Under the pieces are notes generated by a model, which was not told the origin of the DNA, made no database searches, and was given only the letters and a program-made list of their open reading frames with translations. This document shows, in pieces, positions 9,918 through 18,655 of a stretch of DNA of 64,000 nucleotides. This DNA comes from Amycolatopsis dendrobii. Its GTDB lineage: Bacteria; Actinomycetota; Actinomycetes; Mycobacteriales; Pseudonocardiaceae. The translations under genes and the position numbers were made by a program. The DNA lies in the NCBI RefSeq assembly GCF_014145675.1, contig NZ_JACGZW010000008.1, positions 186,001 through 250,000 on the forward strand, given 5' to 3'. The first letter of the stretch is position 1, and every line of letters begins with the position of its first letter.

Positions 9918-9936
9918 CTGAAGAAGGCCTCTCGGG

Positions 9937-11463
9937 TCAGCTGCGGGAGAACATGGCGAGCATCCGGCGGGTCACCGCGAACCCGCCGAAAATGTTGATC
10001 GTCGCCAGCAATGTCGCCACCGCCGCCAGCACGACGACCACCGTGTTGCCGCTGACCAGATTCAGCAGAGCGCCCACGACGATGATCCCGGAAATCGCGT
10101 TCGTCACCGACATCAACGGCGTGTGCAGCGCGTGGTGCACGTGCCCGATCACGTAGTAGCCGATCACGATCGCCAGCGCGAACACCGTCAGATGCGGCAG
10201 CAGCGCCGCCGGGGCCAGCGCCGCCAGCAGCAGGAACACCGCCGCGATCCCCAGCACCAGCCCGAGCCGACGCCCCGAGGACATCGGCTGCTTCTCCGGT
10301 TCCTCCTTCTTCTCCGCCGCCGCCGCGGGTTTCTGCGGTGCCGCGGAGACTTGCACCGGCGGTGGCGGCCATGTCAGCTCGCCGTTCTTCACGACGGTGA
10401 TCGAGCGGACCACCACGTCGTCGAAGTCCACGACCAAGCGGCCGTCCTTCTCCGGCGTCATCAGCTTCATCAGGTTGACCAAGTTGGTGCCGTACAGCTG
10501 CGACGCCTGCGCCGGGAGCCGCCCCGCGAGATCGGTGTACCCGAGGATCGTCACCCCGTTGCCGGTGACGATGCTTTCCCCGGCGACCGAACCCTCGACG
10601 TTGCCGCCGTTCGCCGCGGCCATGTCCACGATCACCGAACCCGGCTTCATCGACGCCACCATCTCGCCGGTGATGATCCGCGGCGCCGGACGGCCCGGGA
10701 TCAACGCCGTCGTGACGATGATGTCGACCTCGCGACACTGCGTCGCGTACAGCTCCTTCTCGCGCGCCTTGTAGTCGTCGCCCATCTCCTTCGCGTACCC
10801 GGTGGCGGAAACCTCCGCGTTCGGGTCCTCGATGGACAGATACTCCCCGCCCAGGCTCTTCACCTGATCAGCGACCTCCGGCCGCGGGTCCGTCGCCCGC
10901 ACGATCGCACCCAGCGACCCCGCCGCGCCGATCGCCGCCAACCCCGCGACCCCGGCGCCCACGACCAGGACCTTCGCCGGGTTCACCTTCCCCGCCGCGG
11001 TCACCTGACCGGTGAAGAACCGCCCGAACGTGTGCGCCGCCTCCACCACCGCGCGGTACCCGGCGATGTTCGCCATCGAGGACAGCACGTCCAGCGACTG
11101 CGCCCGGCTGATTCGCGGCACCGCGTCCATCGCCAACGCCGTGATCGGCCGCTTCGCCAGATCCTCCACCAGTTCCGGCTTCAACGCCGGCGCCAGCAAG
11201 CTCACCACCGTCGCGCCCGGCTTCACCGCATCCAACTGCTCGGAAGAGGGAGCGTTCACCCCGAACACGACGTCCGCCTCGGCGACCGGCCCGACCGCCG
11301 CACCCGCGTCCGCATACGCCTCGTCGAAGAACCCCGACGCCAGCCCCGCGCCCGGCTCCACCGCCGCCTCGTAGCCCAGCCCGCGCAGCTTGCCCACCGT
11401 TTCCGGGGTCGCCGCGACGCGCGTCTCCCCCGGTTGGGCCTCCTTGAGCACCCCGATCAGCAT
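9937..11463 (-). CDS. pntA: NAD(P) transhydrogenase subunit alpha (fused form)
   Basis: A 508-residue protein. Residues 1-380 are the NAD(H)-binding domain I (alanine-dehydrogenase-like; MLIGVLKEAQPGETRVAATP, nucleotide motif VVGAGVAGLAAIGAAGSLGA). A linker rich in Ala, Pro and Lys follows, then four helices (VLGIAAVFLLLAALAPAALL onward) that in many bacteria are a separate PntAB subunit. The E. coli-like fused alpha arrangement is therefore present. AAGGAG lies upstream of ATG at 11463. It is the first gene of the pntAB operon. Confidence 0.96.
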   Translation of the reverse strand: MLIGVLKEAQPGETRVAATPETVGKLRGLGYEAAVEPGAGLASGFFDEAYADAGAAVGPVAEADVVFGVNAPSSEQLDAVKPGATVVSLLAPALKPELVEDLAKRPITALAMDAVPRISRAQSLDVLSSMANIAGYRAVVEAAHTFGRFFTGQVTAAGKVNPAKVLVVGAGVAGLAAIGAAGSLGAIVRATDPRPEVADQVKSLGGEYLSIEDPNAEVSATGYAKEMGDDYKAREKELYATQCREVDIIVTTALIPGRPAPRIITGEMVASMKPGSVIVDMAAANGGNVEGSVAGESIVTGNGVTILGYTDLAGRLPAQASQLYGTNLVNLMKLMTPEKDGRLVVDFDDVVVRSITVVKNGELTWPPPPVQVSAAPQKPAAAAEKKEEPEKQPMSSGRRLGLVLGIAAVFLLLAALAPAALLPHLTVFALAIVIGYYVIGHVHHALHTPLMSVTNAISGIIVVGALLNLVSGNTVVVVLAAVATLLATINIFGGFAVTRRMLAMFSRS

Positions 11464-11847
11464 GCCGTCTCCTTCCCGCTCGTTCGCGGAAGATCCGCCG
11501 GCCGGGCCTGACGGCGTTTTGGGTCGCCACCTGGTCCGACTTCGCCCGCTTCAGGTACAGATGCGCTGGATACTCCCATGCCGCCCGGCCTCCGGCAGCC
11601 AACCGGAGCCCCTTTTTCCCGGCGAGTGCGACGAGATCACGGTCATAGCCCGGGCCGTCGCGGGCGGCCGGCCCGCGCCCGCCGTCCCGCGGGCCGCGGC
11701 GGCGAGCAGGTCAGCCGCCGACTACCCGGTTGAACCGCCTCGCCGGTCCTGGCCCGGGCCGATCCGGCCGTGCTCTCGGACACAGCCGCCGGATCGATCA
11801 CGACGCCCGCAGTGATGTCCGCCACTTGACAACCGGCCTCCCCGCGC
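11464..11847. other. Intergenic region upstream of pntA
   Basis: 384 bp without a convincing gene, between the stop of the tetR gene at 11848 and pntA. It must carry the pntAB promoter, but I see no clear -35/-10 pair. A stem-loop with a T-tract lies at 11588-11617. The half nearest tetR is very GC-rich and nothing else is recognisable. Confidence 0.6.
11588..11617 (+). terminator. Stem-loop followed by T-tract
   Basis: CTCCGG, a 7-nt loop and CCGGAG, then CCCC and five T residues, read on the plus strand. It has the form of an intrinsic terminator but no plus-strand gene precedes it. It may stop antisense reading into the tetR gene or act as a bidirectional hairpin between tetR and pntA. 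Confidence 0.4.
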
Positions 11848-12501
11848 TCAGCCGACCGGGCGGCCCAACCCGCTGCTCCGCTCGGAGCCTGCGGTCGCGT
11901 ACCGGGTCAGCATGGCCGTCAGCTCGTCCTCGAACGCGGGAAGGTCGAGCGGCTCCGGCCCGGCGATCAGCTTGTGCACGAGCAGTTCCACCGTGTTCAC
12001 CACGATCCGCGCCGCCATGTCCACATTGGACACGCGCGTTTCCGGCGAGCGTTCCAGCAGCTCGCGCACAGAGGCGACCCGCTCCTCCTCGTACCGGGCC
12101 ACCTGCTCCAGCAACTCCGCCGAACGCGGGGCCTGGTCGGCCAGCACGCGCAGCAGCTGCGGATCGTCGAGGTGGTTCTGGACCGCCACGTGCACGAGCT
12201 CGCGGAGCGCCCCGTAGAGCGTCTCCGGCGGCCCGGCGGTTTCCCGGTGGCGGCGCAGGGTTTCCGCGCCGGCGTCGAGATGCCGGGCCGCCAGCGCGAC
12301 GAGGATGGCGTCCTTGTTCGGGTAGTACTGGTAGAGCGACCCGATCGACACCCGCGCCCGCTCCGCGATGCGGTTCGTCGTGCCCGCGGCGTAGCCCAGC
12401 TCGGCGAAAACCCGTGCGGCCGCCGCCAGGATCCGCTGCCGGGTCAGCTCGCCGCGCACCTGCTGGGGCTCCTTGCGCGGCTGGAGCCGCTTTCCGGACA
12501 T
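11848..12501 (-). CDS. TetR-family regulator
   Basis: A 217-residue protein with an AcrR-type HTH (TTNRIAERARVSIGSLYQYY, near residues 40-60) and a poorly conserved helical ligand domain. ATG at 12501 was chosen over the in-frame ATG at 12537 because GAGGAGG lies 6 nt upstream. No ligand can be inferred. It precedes pntAB by 384 bp on the same strand and follows the secreted phosphatase gene (12586) by 84 bp. Confidence 0.85.
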   Translation of the reverse strand: MSGKRLQPRKEPQQVRGELTRQRILAAAARVFAELGYAAGTTNRIAERARVSIGSLYQYYPNKDAILVALAARHLDAGAETLRRHRETAGPPETLYGALRELVHVAVQNHLDDPQLLRVLADQAPRSAELLEQVARYEEERVASVRELLERSPETRVSNVDMAARIVVNTVELLVHKLIAGPEPLDLPAFEDELTAMLTRYATAGSERSSGLGRPVG

Positions 12502-12585
12502 CGCAAGCCTCCTCGACGGCGGTGAGCTTTTGCTCATAATAAGCCGCTGAACAGCAGGTGTGCGATTCTCCGGCGGGCCTCGGCC

Positions 12586-14205
12586 CTAGCCGCGGCCGAG
12601 GCCAGGCAGCGGACGCGTGCCCTCCGCGCGCACCGCGTCCAGCGCACGCGGGTCCAGGCCCAGCAGCCGCAGGATCGTCGGCGCGATCTGCGTCGTCTCG
12701 ACGGCCGCCGGGATCCGCTCGCCGTGCCCGCCGCTGACGACCAGCGGAACCGCGCGGTCGTCGGCCGCCGCGCCGCCGTGTTCGGCGATTTTCGAGTGGC
12801 CGCCGGTGTACACGACGCCGTGCTGCGCGATGCCGACCAGATCCGGCACCCGAGGGTCGCCTTGGGCGGCGTGGAAGTACCGGGCGGCGTCGGCTCCGGC
12901 ATACGCCGCCGTCAGACCCGCGTGCGTGAACGGTTTCGGCGCGCCGGTGCTGCCGTTTCCGGTACCGGACTGGGCCAGCAAGTACTGCCGGGCGAAGGCG
13001 GCGGCCTCCGGCGAGTGGTCGGTGAACCACAGCAGCATCGCGTCGTCGTCGGTGGACTGGGCGACCAGGTCGGGCGCGCCCGGGTGCGCGGCGCGCCAGG
13101 CGGCGTTCAGTCCGGCGAGCAGCGGGGCGTCGTCGATGCGGGTCAGCGCGGCCGGGTCGATCGGCGACTGGCCGTGTTTCGCGGAGAGGACCACGGCCGT
13201 CGAACGGTCGAGGTGCTGTTTCCGCAGTTCAGCGATGAACGCGCCGAGTCGCCGGTCGACGAAGTCCAAAGCGGACCGCAGCACCGGGCCCGGCGTGCCG
13301 TCCGCCTGGTACCCGCCGGGCCTGCCACCGGAAACCGGCAGCTTCTGCGCCGTCGAGACGGACTGGAAGTTCATGCCGAACACGCCGGGCGTACCGGCGT
13401 GCGCGCGTCCGCTGTGGTCGAAGCCGTCGATCTCGTTCAGGACGGCCTTGGCCTTGTAGCTGTCGTATCGCTGGGTCGTGGCGTTGTCCTTGGTCCAATC
13501 GCCGGAGCCGGGCGCCTTGCTGTTGATCTCCGGGGCGAAGAGGTCGTCGATTCCCGTCCCGGACGGACCGCTGAGCAGTTCGTACGCCGGATGCTTGTCC
13601 GACCACGCGGTGCGCAACCCGGCCTGCCGGGCGACCTCGAACACGGTGTTCACCCGCAGATATTGGTGCGGGTAAACGGGTTCGCACGTCTTCGGATCGA
13701 CCGGGAGCGCGGCGGGGTCGATCAGCGAACGCGGATCGCCGGTCATCGCGAGCACGCCGTCGGGCAGGTTCGGCAGTCCCTGTCCGGCGTCGATGCGGTC
13801 CTTGTCCCGGTCGAGATCCTCGGTGTAGTCCACTGTGGACCCCGGCTTCGCGCCCGCGCACGCCGTCGTGCCAGACGGCAGCAAAGCCCGGTTGTAGGTG
13901 GCGTCGTAATAGATCCCGGTGGTCGCCGGGTTGCCACCGGTCACCTGGCCGACCATGCCGGGGAACGAATCCGACGGCACCGGCGTGCTCGCGTGCGTGT
14001 ACTCGGCGCCGTGCGCGACGAGCGCGGCCAGCGCCGATCCGGGGTGGGTGCGCGTGTACCACTCCAGGTCCGATTGGTGGAGACCGTCGACCGAAAGCAG
14101 CAGCACGTGCTCGGCGCGAACCGGCGCGGCCAGTGCGGGCACGGCCGCCGCGACGGCACCGGCCGCGGCCATCGCCACGGCCGCACGCCAACGAATTCTC
14201 GACAC
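12586..14205 (-). CDS. Secreted alkaline phosphatase / type I phosphodiesterase family protein
   Basis: A 539-residue exported protein. The N-terminus (VSRIRWRAAVAMAAAGAV, then a hydrophobic stretch ending PALAAPVRA) is a Sec or Tat-like signal peptide. The mature part is a metal-dependent phosphatase/nucleotide pyrophosphatase fold: LLLSVDGLHQSDL gives the first Asp ligand, STPVPSDSFPGM the nucleophile region, and SAKHGQSPID and GGHSKIAEHGG the metal-binding His/Asp. GTG at 14205 was chosen because GAGGAGG lies just upstream. The likely role is extracellular hydrolysis of phosphate esters or diesters. Confidence 0.85.
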   Translation of the reverse strand: MSRIRWRAAVAMAAAGAVAAAVPALAAPVRAEHVLLLSVDGLHQSDLEWYTRTHPGSALAALVAHGAEYTHASTPVPSDSFPGMVGQVTGGNPATTGIYYDATYNRALLPSGTTACAGAKPGSTVDYTEDLDRDKDRIDAGQGLPNLPDGVLAMTGDPRSLIDPAALPVDPKTCEPVYPHQYLRVNTVFEVARQAGLRTAWSDKHPAYELLSGPSGTGIDDLFAPEINSKAPGSGDWTKDNATTQRYDSYKAKAVLNEIDGFDHSGRAHAGTPGVFGMNFQSVSTAQKLPVSGGRPGGYQADGTPGPVLRSALDFVDRRLGAFIAELRKQHLDRSTAVVLSAKHGQSPIDPAALTRIDDAPLLAGLNAAWRAAHPGAPDLVAQSTDDDAMLLWFTDHSPEAAAFARQYLLAQSGTGNGSTGAPKPFTHAGLTAAYAGADAARYFHAAQGDPRVPDLVGIAQHGVVYTGGHSKIAEHGGAAADDRAVPLVVSGGHGERIPAAVETTQIAPTILRLLGLDPRALDAVRAEGTRPLPGLGRG

Positions 14206-14340
14206 GGGTGTCCTCCTCGTCTCCGCCGCCGACACAGCGACCGGCGTATTCCAGGCCGCGCACAAAGACGAGGGAAAACCGCGGGAGAAACACAAGATGA
14301 ACGCTCGCGGCGAAACGGCGGCGCAATTCGCCCGATTCGT

Positions 14341-15648
14341 TCAACGGCGCGGATACACGTACACGCCGTCGGAGTCCTTGTCGATCACTGCGACGCTCTG
14401 GTCGATCGCCGCCGGAGCCGAAGTCCCCTCGGGCAGCGGCTTCGCCTCCCCGGTGGACAGGTCGATCCGCACCGGGGATTCACTGGCCCCGTAGGCAATT
14501 CCGTCCGGATCGACCGATTCGACCTTGATGGCCTTGCGTGTCGCGGTTTCGGCGAAACAGTATCCTTTCTTCGCTTCCAGATCGAAAACCGCCCGTCCCG
14601 CCACGAGATACCGGCCGCCCGCGTCCAGGAACGGCCCGGCGCGCCTGCTCTCCTTGTCGTCCAGAGTGGACTGCGCGCAACGGACCGAGGCCTGCACCTG
14701 TCCGGTCGCCGCGTCGTGGACCGCCCACATCCGTGCAGTCGCGTCGTCCTCGACCGGCCACGCCGCGAGGACGTGCTTGCCGTCCGGCGTGCCGTAGGTC
14801 CGCACATCGGCACTGCCGACGTTCGCCGCCGCCCCGGCCGGGACCGCGTCGCCGCTGAACCAGCCGCCCGGCGTCCAGAACGCCCGGAACCCCTGTACCA
14901 GCGGCCCTCTCGCGGTCGCGCCGGGGACGCTGAGATTCAGGTTGCAGTCGCCGATCGCGTGCTCGCACGGCTTCGGCGCGTTCAGCGACGGACTGCTCCG
15001 GTCGTAGGTCGTGACTTCGCCGGTGGACACGTCCGCGACCGCAGTCGCGCGGTCCGCTTCGACCAGCGCCGTTCCGCCGTCCTGCACGGTGAACCGGCCC
15101 GCCGCGACGGGGATGGCGATCTGCCGCACCGCCTTCCCGCCGTTCGCGGTCGCGCCGAGGTCGAACACGTCGAGATGCGTTACTTCCTTCGCTTTGTTGA
15201 CCGCGTCGCCGCCTTCGAGGCCGGTGCTGGCCAGCACCGCGTAATCCTTGCCGTCCTTGGCCGTCTCGAACAATCGCGTGGCGACGTCGTGGTAACCGCT
15301 TTCCTCGCCGGGCAGTTCGACCGGCGCGCTCGTCCACCGGTCCGCGCCGGTCTTCTCGTCCTTCGCGAGGAGCCGGACGGTCTTGCCGTCGGGCGAGGGC
15401 ACCGCGAACAACACCGCTCCGACCCGCGCCGCGAGCACCGGATCAGCCAGTTTGCCGCCGTCGGCGCCCACCGCCGTCCAGCCCTTGGCCGCGTCGAACG
15501 CTTCGGGGATCTTCTGCTGTGCCGCTTCCGGGTCCGCCTTGGGCGAAGGGGGCGGCACCGGGGGCGGCGCGGGGTCCGAACAGCCGGAAAGCACCGTCAC
15601 AGCAACGAAAGCACCGGTGACGACCACGGAATTCCTCAGCCTCGACAT
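14341..15648 (-). CDS. Putative lipoprotein with beta-propeller-like repeats
   Basis: A 435-residue protein with a lipoprotein signal: MSRLRNSVVVTGAFVAVTV followed by the lipobox LSGC, so Cys near residue 23 would be lipidated. A Pro-rich linker (PAPPPVPPPSPK) leads to a domain with recurring blade-like strands (VLFAVPSPDGKTVRLLAKD, YGTPDGKHVLAAWPVED) resembling PQQ or WD-like propellers. It is secreted and attached to the membrane; function unknown. The start is uncertain because no strong ribosome site is visible. It is divergent from the VOC gene at 15797. Confidence 0.7.
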   Translation of the reverse strand: MSRLRNSVVVTGAFVAVTVLSGCSDPAPPPVPPPSPKADPEAAQQKIPEAFDAAKGWTAVGADGGKLADPVLAARVGAVLFAVPSPDGKTVRLLAKDEKTGADRWTSAPVELPGEESGYHDVATRLFETAKDGKDYAVLASTGLEGGDAVNKAKEVTHLDVFDLGATANGGKAVRQIAIPVAAGRFTVQDGGTALVEADRATAVADVSTGEVTTYDRSSPSLNAPKPCEHAIGDCNLNLSVPGATARGPLVQGFRAFWTPGGWFSGDAVPAGAAANVGSADVRTYGTPDGKHVLAAWPVEDDATARMWAVHDAATGQVQASVRCAQSTLDDKESRRAGPFLDAGGRYLVAGRAVFDLEAKKGYCFAETATRKAIKVESVDPDGIAYGASESPVRIDLSTGEAKPLPEGTSAPAAIDQSVAVIDKDSDGVYVYPRR

Positions 15649-15720
15649 GCCAGGTGCGACGACTCGAACCGAGCACAGGTTCCCCGCGTCCGGCAGATAT
15701 TCCGAACCCCCGGCGATCGC

Positions 15721-15769
15721 AAGTGCTTGCACTTTGCCATCACCTGTGCTCTCCTCACAGTGCTTGCAC
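15721..15769. promoter_or_regulatory. Twin AGTGCTTGCAC repeats in divergent promoter
   Basis: The dyad AAGTGCTTGCACTT at 15721-15734 and a second AGTGCTTGCAC at 15759-15769 are direct copies 37 bp apart, between the lipoprotein gene (minus) and the VOC gene (plus). Their spacing and position suggest twin operator sites for an unidentified regulator. Confidence 0.45.
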
Positions 15770-15796
15770 AACGAAATCACCACGGAAGGACTGGTC

Positions 15797-16129
15797 ATGA
15801 TCCGCCGAGTACTCGCCCAGTGCACCGTCTCCGACCTCGCACGCGCCGAGAAGTGGTACACCGCGTTGTTCGATCGCGGTCCCGACGCGCGGCCGATGCC
15901 CGGACTGCTGGAATGGCACCTCGGCGACGCCTTCGGACTGCAGGTGTGGTCCGAACCCGAGCGCGCCGGACGGTCGACGGTCGTCTTCGAAGAGACTGAC
16001 CTCGACGCGGCCGCCGCACAGGCAACGAAAGCAGGCATCGCGCACGACGGACCGCAGCCCGGCGGCGGCGCGCGCATTCTGCCGCTCGTCGACCCGGACG
16101 GGAACCGCGTCGTGTTCAGCGGCCGGTGA
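15797..16129 (+). CDS. VOC (glyoxalase/bleomycin-resistance) family protein
   Basis: A 110-residue single-domain VOC protein: MIRRVLAQCTVSDLARAEKWYTALF at the start (VSDLxxAxxWY hallmark) and ILPLVDPDGNRVVFSG at the end, typical of the second beta-alpha-beta-beta-beta module. There is no His at the usual first metal position (Gln or Cys instead), so it may be a binding or resistance protein rather than a metalloenzyme. ATG at 15797 is preceded by GGAAGGA. Function unknown. Confidence 0.75.
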   Translation: MIRRVLAQCTVSDLARAEKWYTALFDRGPDARPMPGLLEWHLGDAFGLQVWSEPERAGRSTVVFEETDLDAAAAQATKAGIAHDGPQPGGGARILPLVDPDGNRVVFSGR

Positions 16130-16135
16130 CCCGGC

Positions 16136-16191
16136 TTGACCGGCCGGCCCGGACCGGCCTAGGGTCACGACTAGAGAGATCGCTCTAGTCG
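16136..16191 (+). promoter_or_regulatory. Promoter and 24-bp palindromic operator of the hydrolase gene
   Basis: TTGACC (16136-16141), an 18-bp spacer and TAGGGT (16160-16165) form a good sigma70-like promoter. The predicted start falls in a dyad at 16168-16191 with 9-bp perfect arms CGACTAG AG / CTCTAGTCG around AGATCG. Such near-perfect palindromes over the start site are typical TetR-family operators. The cognate regulator is not obvious; two tetR genes lie 2 kb downstream. Confidence 0.65.
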
Positions 16192-16210
16192 CGAGACCCG
16201 AGGAGGTCCG

Positions 16211-17065
16211 ATGCCGCGCGTGGAGCTGTCCGCCGGGCCGATCGACTACACCGACACCGGCGGCGCCGGACCGGTCCTGGTGTTCGGGCACGGTTTCCCG
16301 ATGTCCGGCACGCAGTGGCGCAAGGTCGTCCCGCTGCTGGACGGCTGCCGCTGCCTGCTGCCCACGCTGCCGCTCGGCGCGCACCTCGCCCCGATGCGGC
16401 CCGACGCGGACCTGACCCAGTTCGGGATCGCGCGGCTGCTCGGCGAATTCCTCGCCGCACTCGACCTCCACGACGCGACAATCGTGCTCAACGACTGGGG
16501 CGGCGGCCAATTCCTCGTCGCCGACGGGCTGGCCCCGGCCGAGCACGTCGCCCGGGTCGGCCGGCTCGCGCTCGTCGCGTGCGAGGCGTTCGACAACTTC
16601 CCGCCCAAACCCGCTCGACCGGCCGTGAAGCTGCTCCGGCTTCCCGGCGGACCGTGGCTGCACGCCCAAGCCACCAGGACGTCGTTCTACCGCCACGCCA
16701 AGGCCGCCTACGGCGGGATGTGCGAAAGCCGGATCCCCGACGACGTTCTCGAAGGCTGGTTCGCGCCGGCCTTGCGGGACAAGGAAATCCGCCGGGACAT
16801 GGTCAAATTCGCCACCGGGAGCCCGCCGCGGCGAGTGCTGCTCGAATGGACGGAGCGGCTGCGGACCTTCGACCGGCCGGTCCTGGTCGTGTGGGCGGGC
16901 AAGGACCGGATGATGCCCGCCGAGCACGGACGACGGCTCGCGGACCTGTTCCCGGACGGCCGTCTCGCCGAGATCCCGGACAGCGGCACGCTGATCCCGG
17001 AGGATCAGCCGGAACGACTGGCCAAGGAACTGACGGCGTTTCTTGCCGAGACCGGCGCGAAATAA
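16211..17065 (+). CDS. Alpha/beta hydrolase, haloalkane-dehalogenase-like, catalytic His absent
   Basis: A 284-residue alpha/beta hydrolase. The nucleophile elbow is LNDWGGGQF (near residues 95-103) with Asp as in haloalkane dehalogenases, and the oxyanion region is GHGFPMSG. The segment that normally supplies the catalytic His (…DSGHxxxxDxPE) reads DSGTLIPEDQPE, so His is replaced by Thr. It may have lost hydrolytic activity or belong to a divergent subgroup. GAGGAGG precedes ATG at 16211. A strong palindromic operator covers its promoter. Confidence 0.75.
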   Translation: MPRVELSAGPIDYTDTGGAGPVLVFGHGFPMSGTQWRKVVPLLDGCRCLLPTLPLGAHLAPMRPDADLTQFGIARLLGEFLAALDLHDATIVLNDWGGGQFLVADGLAPAEHVARVGRLALVACEAFDNFPPKPARPAVKLLRLPGGPWLHAQATRTSFYRHAKAAYGGMCESRIPDDVLEGWFAPALRDKEIRRDMVKFATGSPPRRVLLEWTERLRTFDRPVLVVWAGKDRMMPAEHGRRLADLFPDGRLAEIPDSGTLIPEDQPERLAKELTAFLAETGAK

Positions 17066-17069
17066 CGCG

Positions 17070-17945
17070 TCAGGCCGGGACAGTCAGCGGAAACCGCACG
17101 CCGGTCAGTTCCTCGGAGACCGTCCACAAGCGACGCGCGGTCTCGAGATCGCGTGCTTTCGCCGACCGGCCGACGAGTTTCGGCGCGCCGCGGTTCTGCA
17201 GGAAGCCGCGCGGGCCCGCGTAGCTGTTGCCGGGAATGTCGGCCAGCGCGGCGTAAAGCGTCGGCCGGGCGCCTTGCTCGGGGGTTTGCGCGATCAGGCG
17301 AGTGCCGAATTTCGCGATGGAGGAAAGCACCGGCGTCTCGACTTTCAGCAGGTTCGTCGCCGCCACGCCCGGATGCGCGGCGGTCGCGAGCACCGGCGAA
17401 CCGGCTTCGGCCAGGCGGCGCTGGAGTTCGGCGGTGAACAGCAGGTTCGCGAGTTTCGACTGTCCGTAGGCCGCCGTCGCCCGGTACGGCCTCCGTTCCC
17501 AGTTCAGGTCGGCGAAATCGATCGAGCCCACCCGGTGGCCGTTCGACGAAACCGTCACCACGCGGCCGCGGATCTGGCGCAGCAGCAGATTCGTGAGCGC
17601 GAAATGGCCGAGATGATTGGTCCCGAACTGGGATTCGAAGCCGTCCGCGGTGCGCGACAGCGGCGGGATCATGATCCCGGCGTTGTTGATCAGCAGGTCG
17701 ATCGGCTCGGCGAACTCCGCGGCGAACGCGCGGACCGAGGCCAGCTCGGCGAGGTCGAGCTGCCGGACTTCGACGTCGCCGGGCAGTTGGCCGGCGACCT
17801 CGCGACCGCTGCGCGGATTCCGCACCGCGAGCACGACCCGTGCGCCCTTGGCGGCCAGCGCCGCCGCCGTCGCCCGGCCCAATCCGCTGTTCGCACCGGT
17901 GATCACGGCGGTGCGGCCGGTCTGGTTTTCCGGAAGAAGGTCCAT
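17070..17945 (-). CDS. Short-chain dehydrogenase, retinol-dehydrogenase-like
   Basis: A 291-residue classical SDR: ITGANSGLGRATA (cofactor glycines near residues 16-28), INNAGIM, catalytic Ser in VVTVSSNGH, and YGQSK (Tyr and Lys). It resembles WW-domain/retinol dehydrogenase-like SDRs, NADP-dependent enzymes acting on hydrophobic alcohols or ketones. The substrate is unknown. It is divergent from a TetR gene with a shared operator, which argues for local repression. The promoter places the start of transcription at or just before the ATG. Confidence 0.87.
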   Translation of the reverse strand: MDLLPENQTGRTAVITGANSGLGRATAAALAAKGARVVLAVRNPRSGREVAGQLPGDVEVRQLDLAELASVRAFAAEFAEPIDLLINNAGIMIPPLSRTADGFESQFGTNHLGHFALTNLLLRQIRGRVVTVSSNGHRVGSIDFADLNWERRPYRATAAYGQSKLANLLFTAELQRRLAEAGSPVLATAAHPGVAATNLLKVETPVLSSIAKFGTRLIAQTPEQGARPTLYAALADIPGNSYAGPRGFLQNRGAPKLVGRSAKARDLETARRLWTVSEELTGVRFPLTVPA

Positions 17946-17951
17946 GCCCCC

Positions 17952-17980
17952 AAAGTAGGCACCGACAACAATGTTGTCAA
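17952..17980 (-). promoter_or_regulatory. Leaderless promoter with operator in the spacer
   Basis: On the minus strand TTGACA (17980-17975), a 17-bp spacer and TACTTT (17957-17952) make a near-consensus promoter whose start lies at or next to the SDR ATG (17945). The 15-bp palindrome GACAACA-A-TGTTGTC (17964-17978) fills the spacer, an ideal site for repression by the divergent TetR protein. TAGACT at 17995-18000 is a -10 candidate for the tetR gene. Confidence 0.7.
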
Positions 17981-18006
17981 CGGAAACATACTGCTAGACT
18001 GGCCGG

Positions 18007-18603
18007 GTGCCCGACCAGTCCGACGACCGCCCCTACCACCACGGCAGCCTCCGCACCGCCTTGCTCGACGCGGCCGAACGCGGGTTGCGCGCGCACGGGG
18101 CCGATCAACTGTCGCTGCGCGACCTGGCCAGAGAGATCGGCGTCAGTCACGCCGCGCCGCGCCGGCACTTCCCGGATCGGCAGGCGTTGCTCGACGCCCT
18201 CGCCGAAGCCGGTTTCGCCCGCCTGGACAGCGCGTTGCGCACGGCGTTGAAGACTGCCGACGACTTCCCGGGCCGCGTACGCGCCGCGGCAACCGCGTAC
18301 ACCCGCTTCGCCACCGAGAACTCGGCACTGCTGGAACTGATGTACACCAGCAAGCATCGCCCTGGCGCGTCGCGGATCGTGCAGGCCGCCGAAGCGCCAT
18401 TCTCGCTGATGAACGACCTGATCGTCGAAGGGCAGCAGCAAGGCGCGTTGCAGGACGGGCCGCCGCAGCGGATCGGGGTCGTGCTGTTCGCGACGCTGCA
18501 AGGAATCGCGACGCTCGGCAACGGCGACCTCGTTCCGCCGGAATTGCTCGACGGGCTCGTGGACACCGCCGTCGAACAGTTCCTGCGCGGCGCTCGTCCG
18601 TAA
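18007..18603 (+). CDS. TetR-family regulator
   Basis: A 198-residue protein with HTH LSLRDLAREIGVSHAAPRRH (near residues 35-55) and a C-terminal helical domain of the WHG type (YTRFATENSALLELMY). The GTG start at 18007 has no ribosome site and sits directly after a -10-like TAGACT, so it may be leaderless. It is divergent from the SDR at 17945 and probably represses it and itself through the GACAACAATGTTGTC palindrome between them. Confidence 0.85.
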   Translation: MPDQSDDRPYHHGSLRTALLDAAERGLRAHGADQLSLRDLAREIGVSHAAPRRHFPDRQALLDALAEAGFARLDSALRTALKTADDFPGRVRAAATAYTRFATENSALLELMYTSKHRPGASRIVQAAEAPFSLMNDLIVEGQQQGALQDGPPQRIGVVLFATLQGIATLGNGDLVPPELLDGLVDTAVEQFLRGARP

Positions 18604-18655
18604 CGAAACCGGCGGGCCGGGCGAATGCGGCGGACAATTGGATACCGTGGTCGGC

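Noticed and set aside
11588..11617. Riboswitch in front of pntA
   Set aside because: The T-tract follows the stem only on the plus strand, opposite to pntA, and no conserved aptamer pattern is visible.
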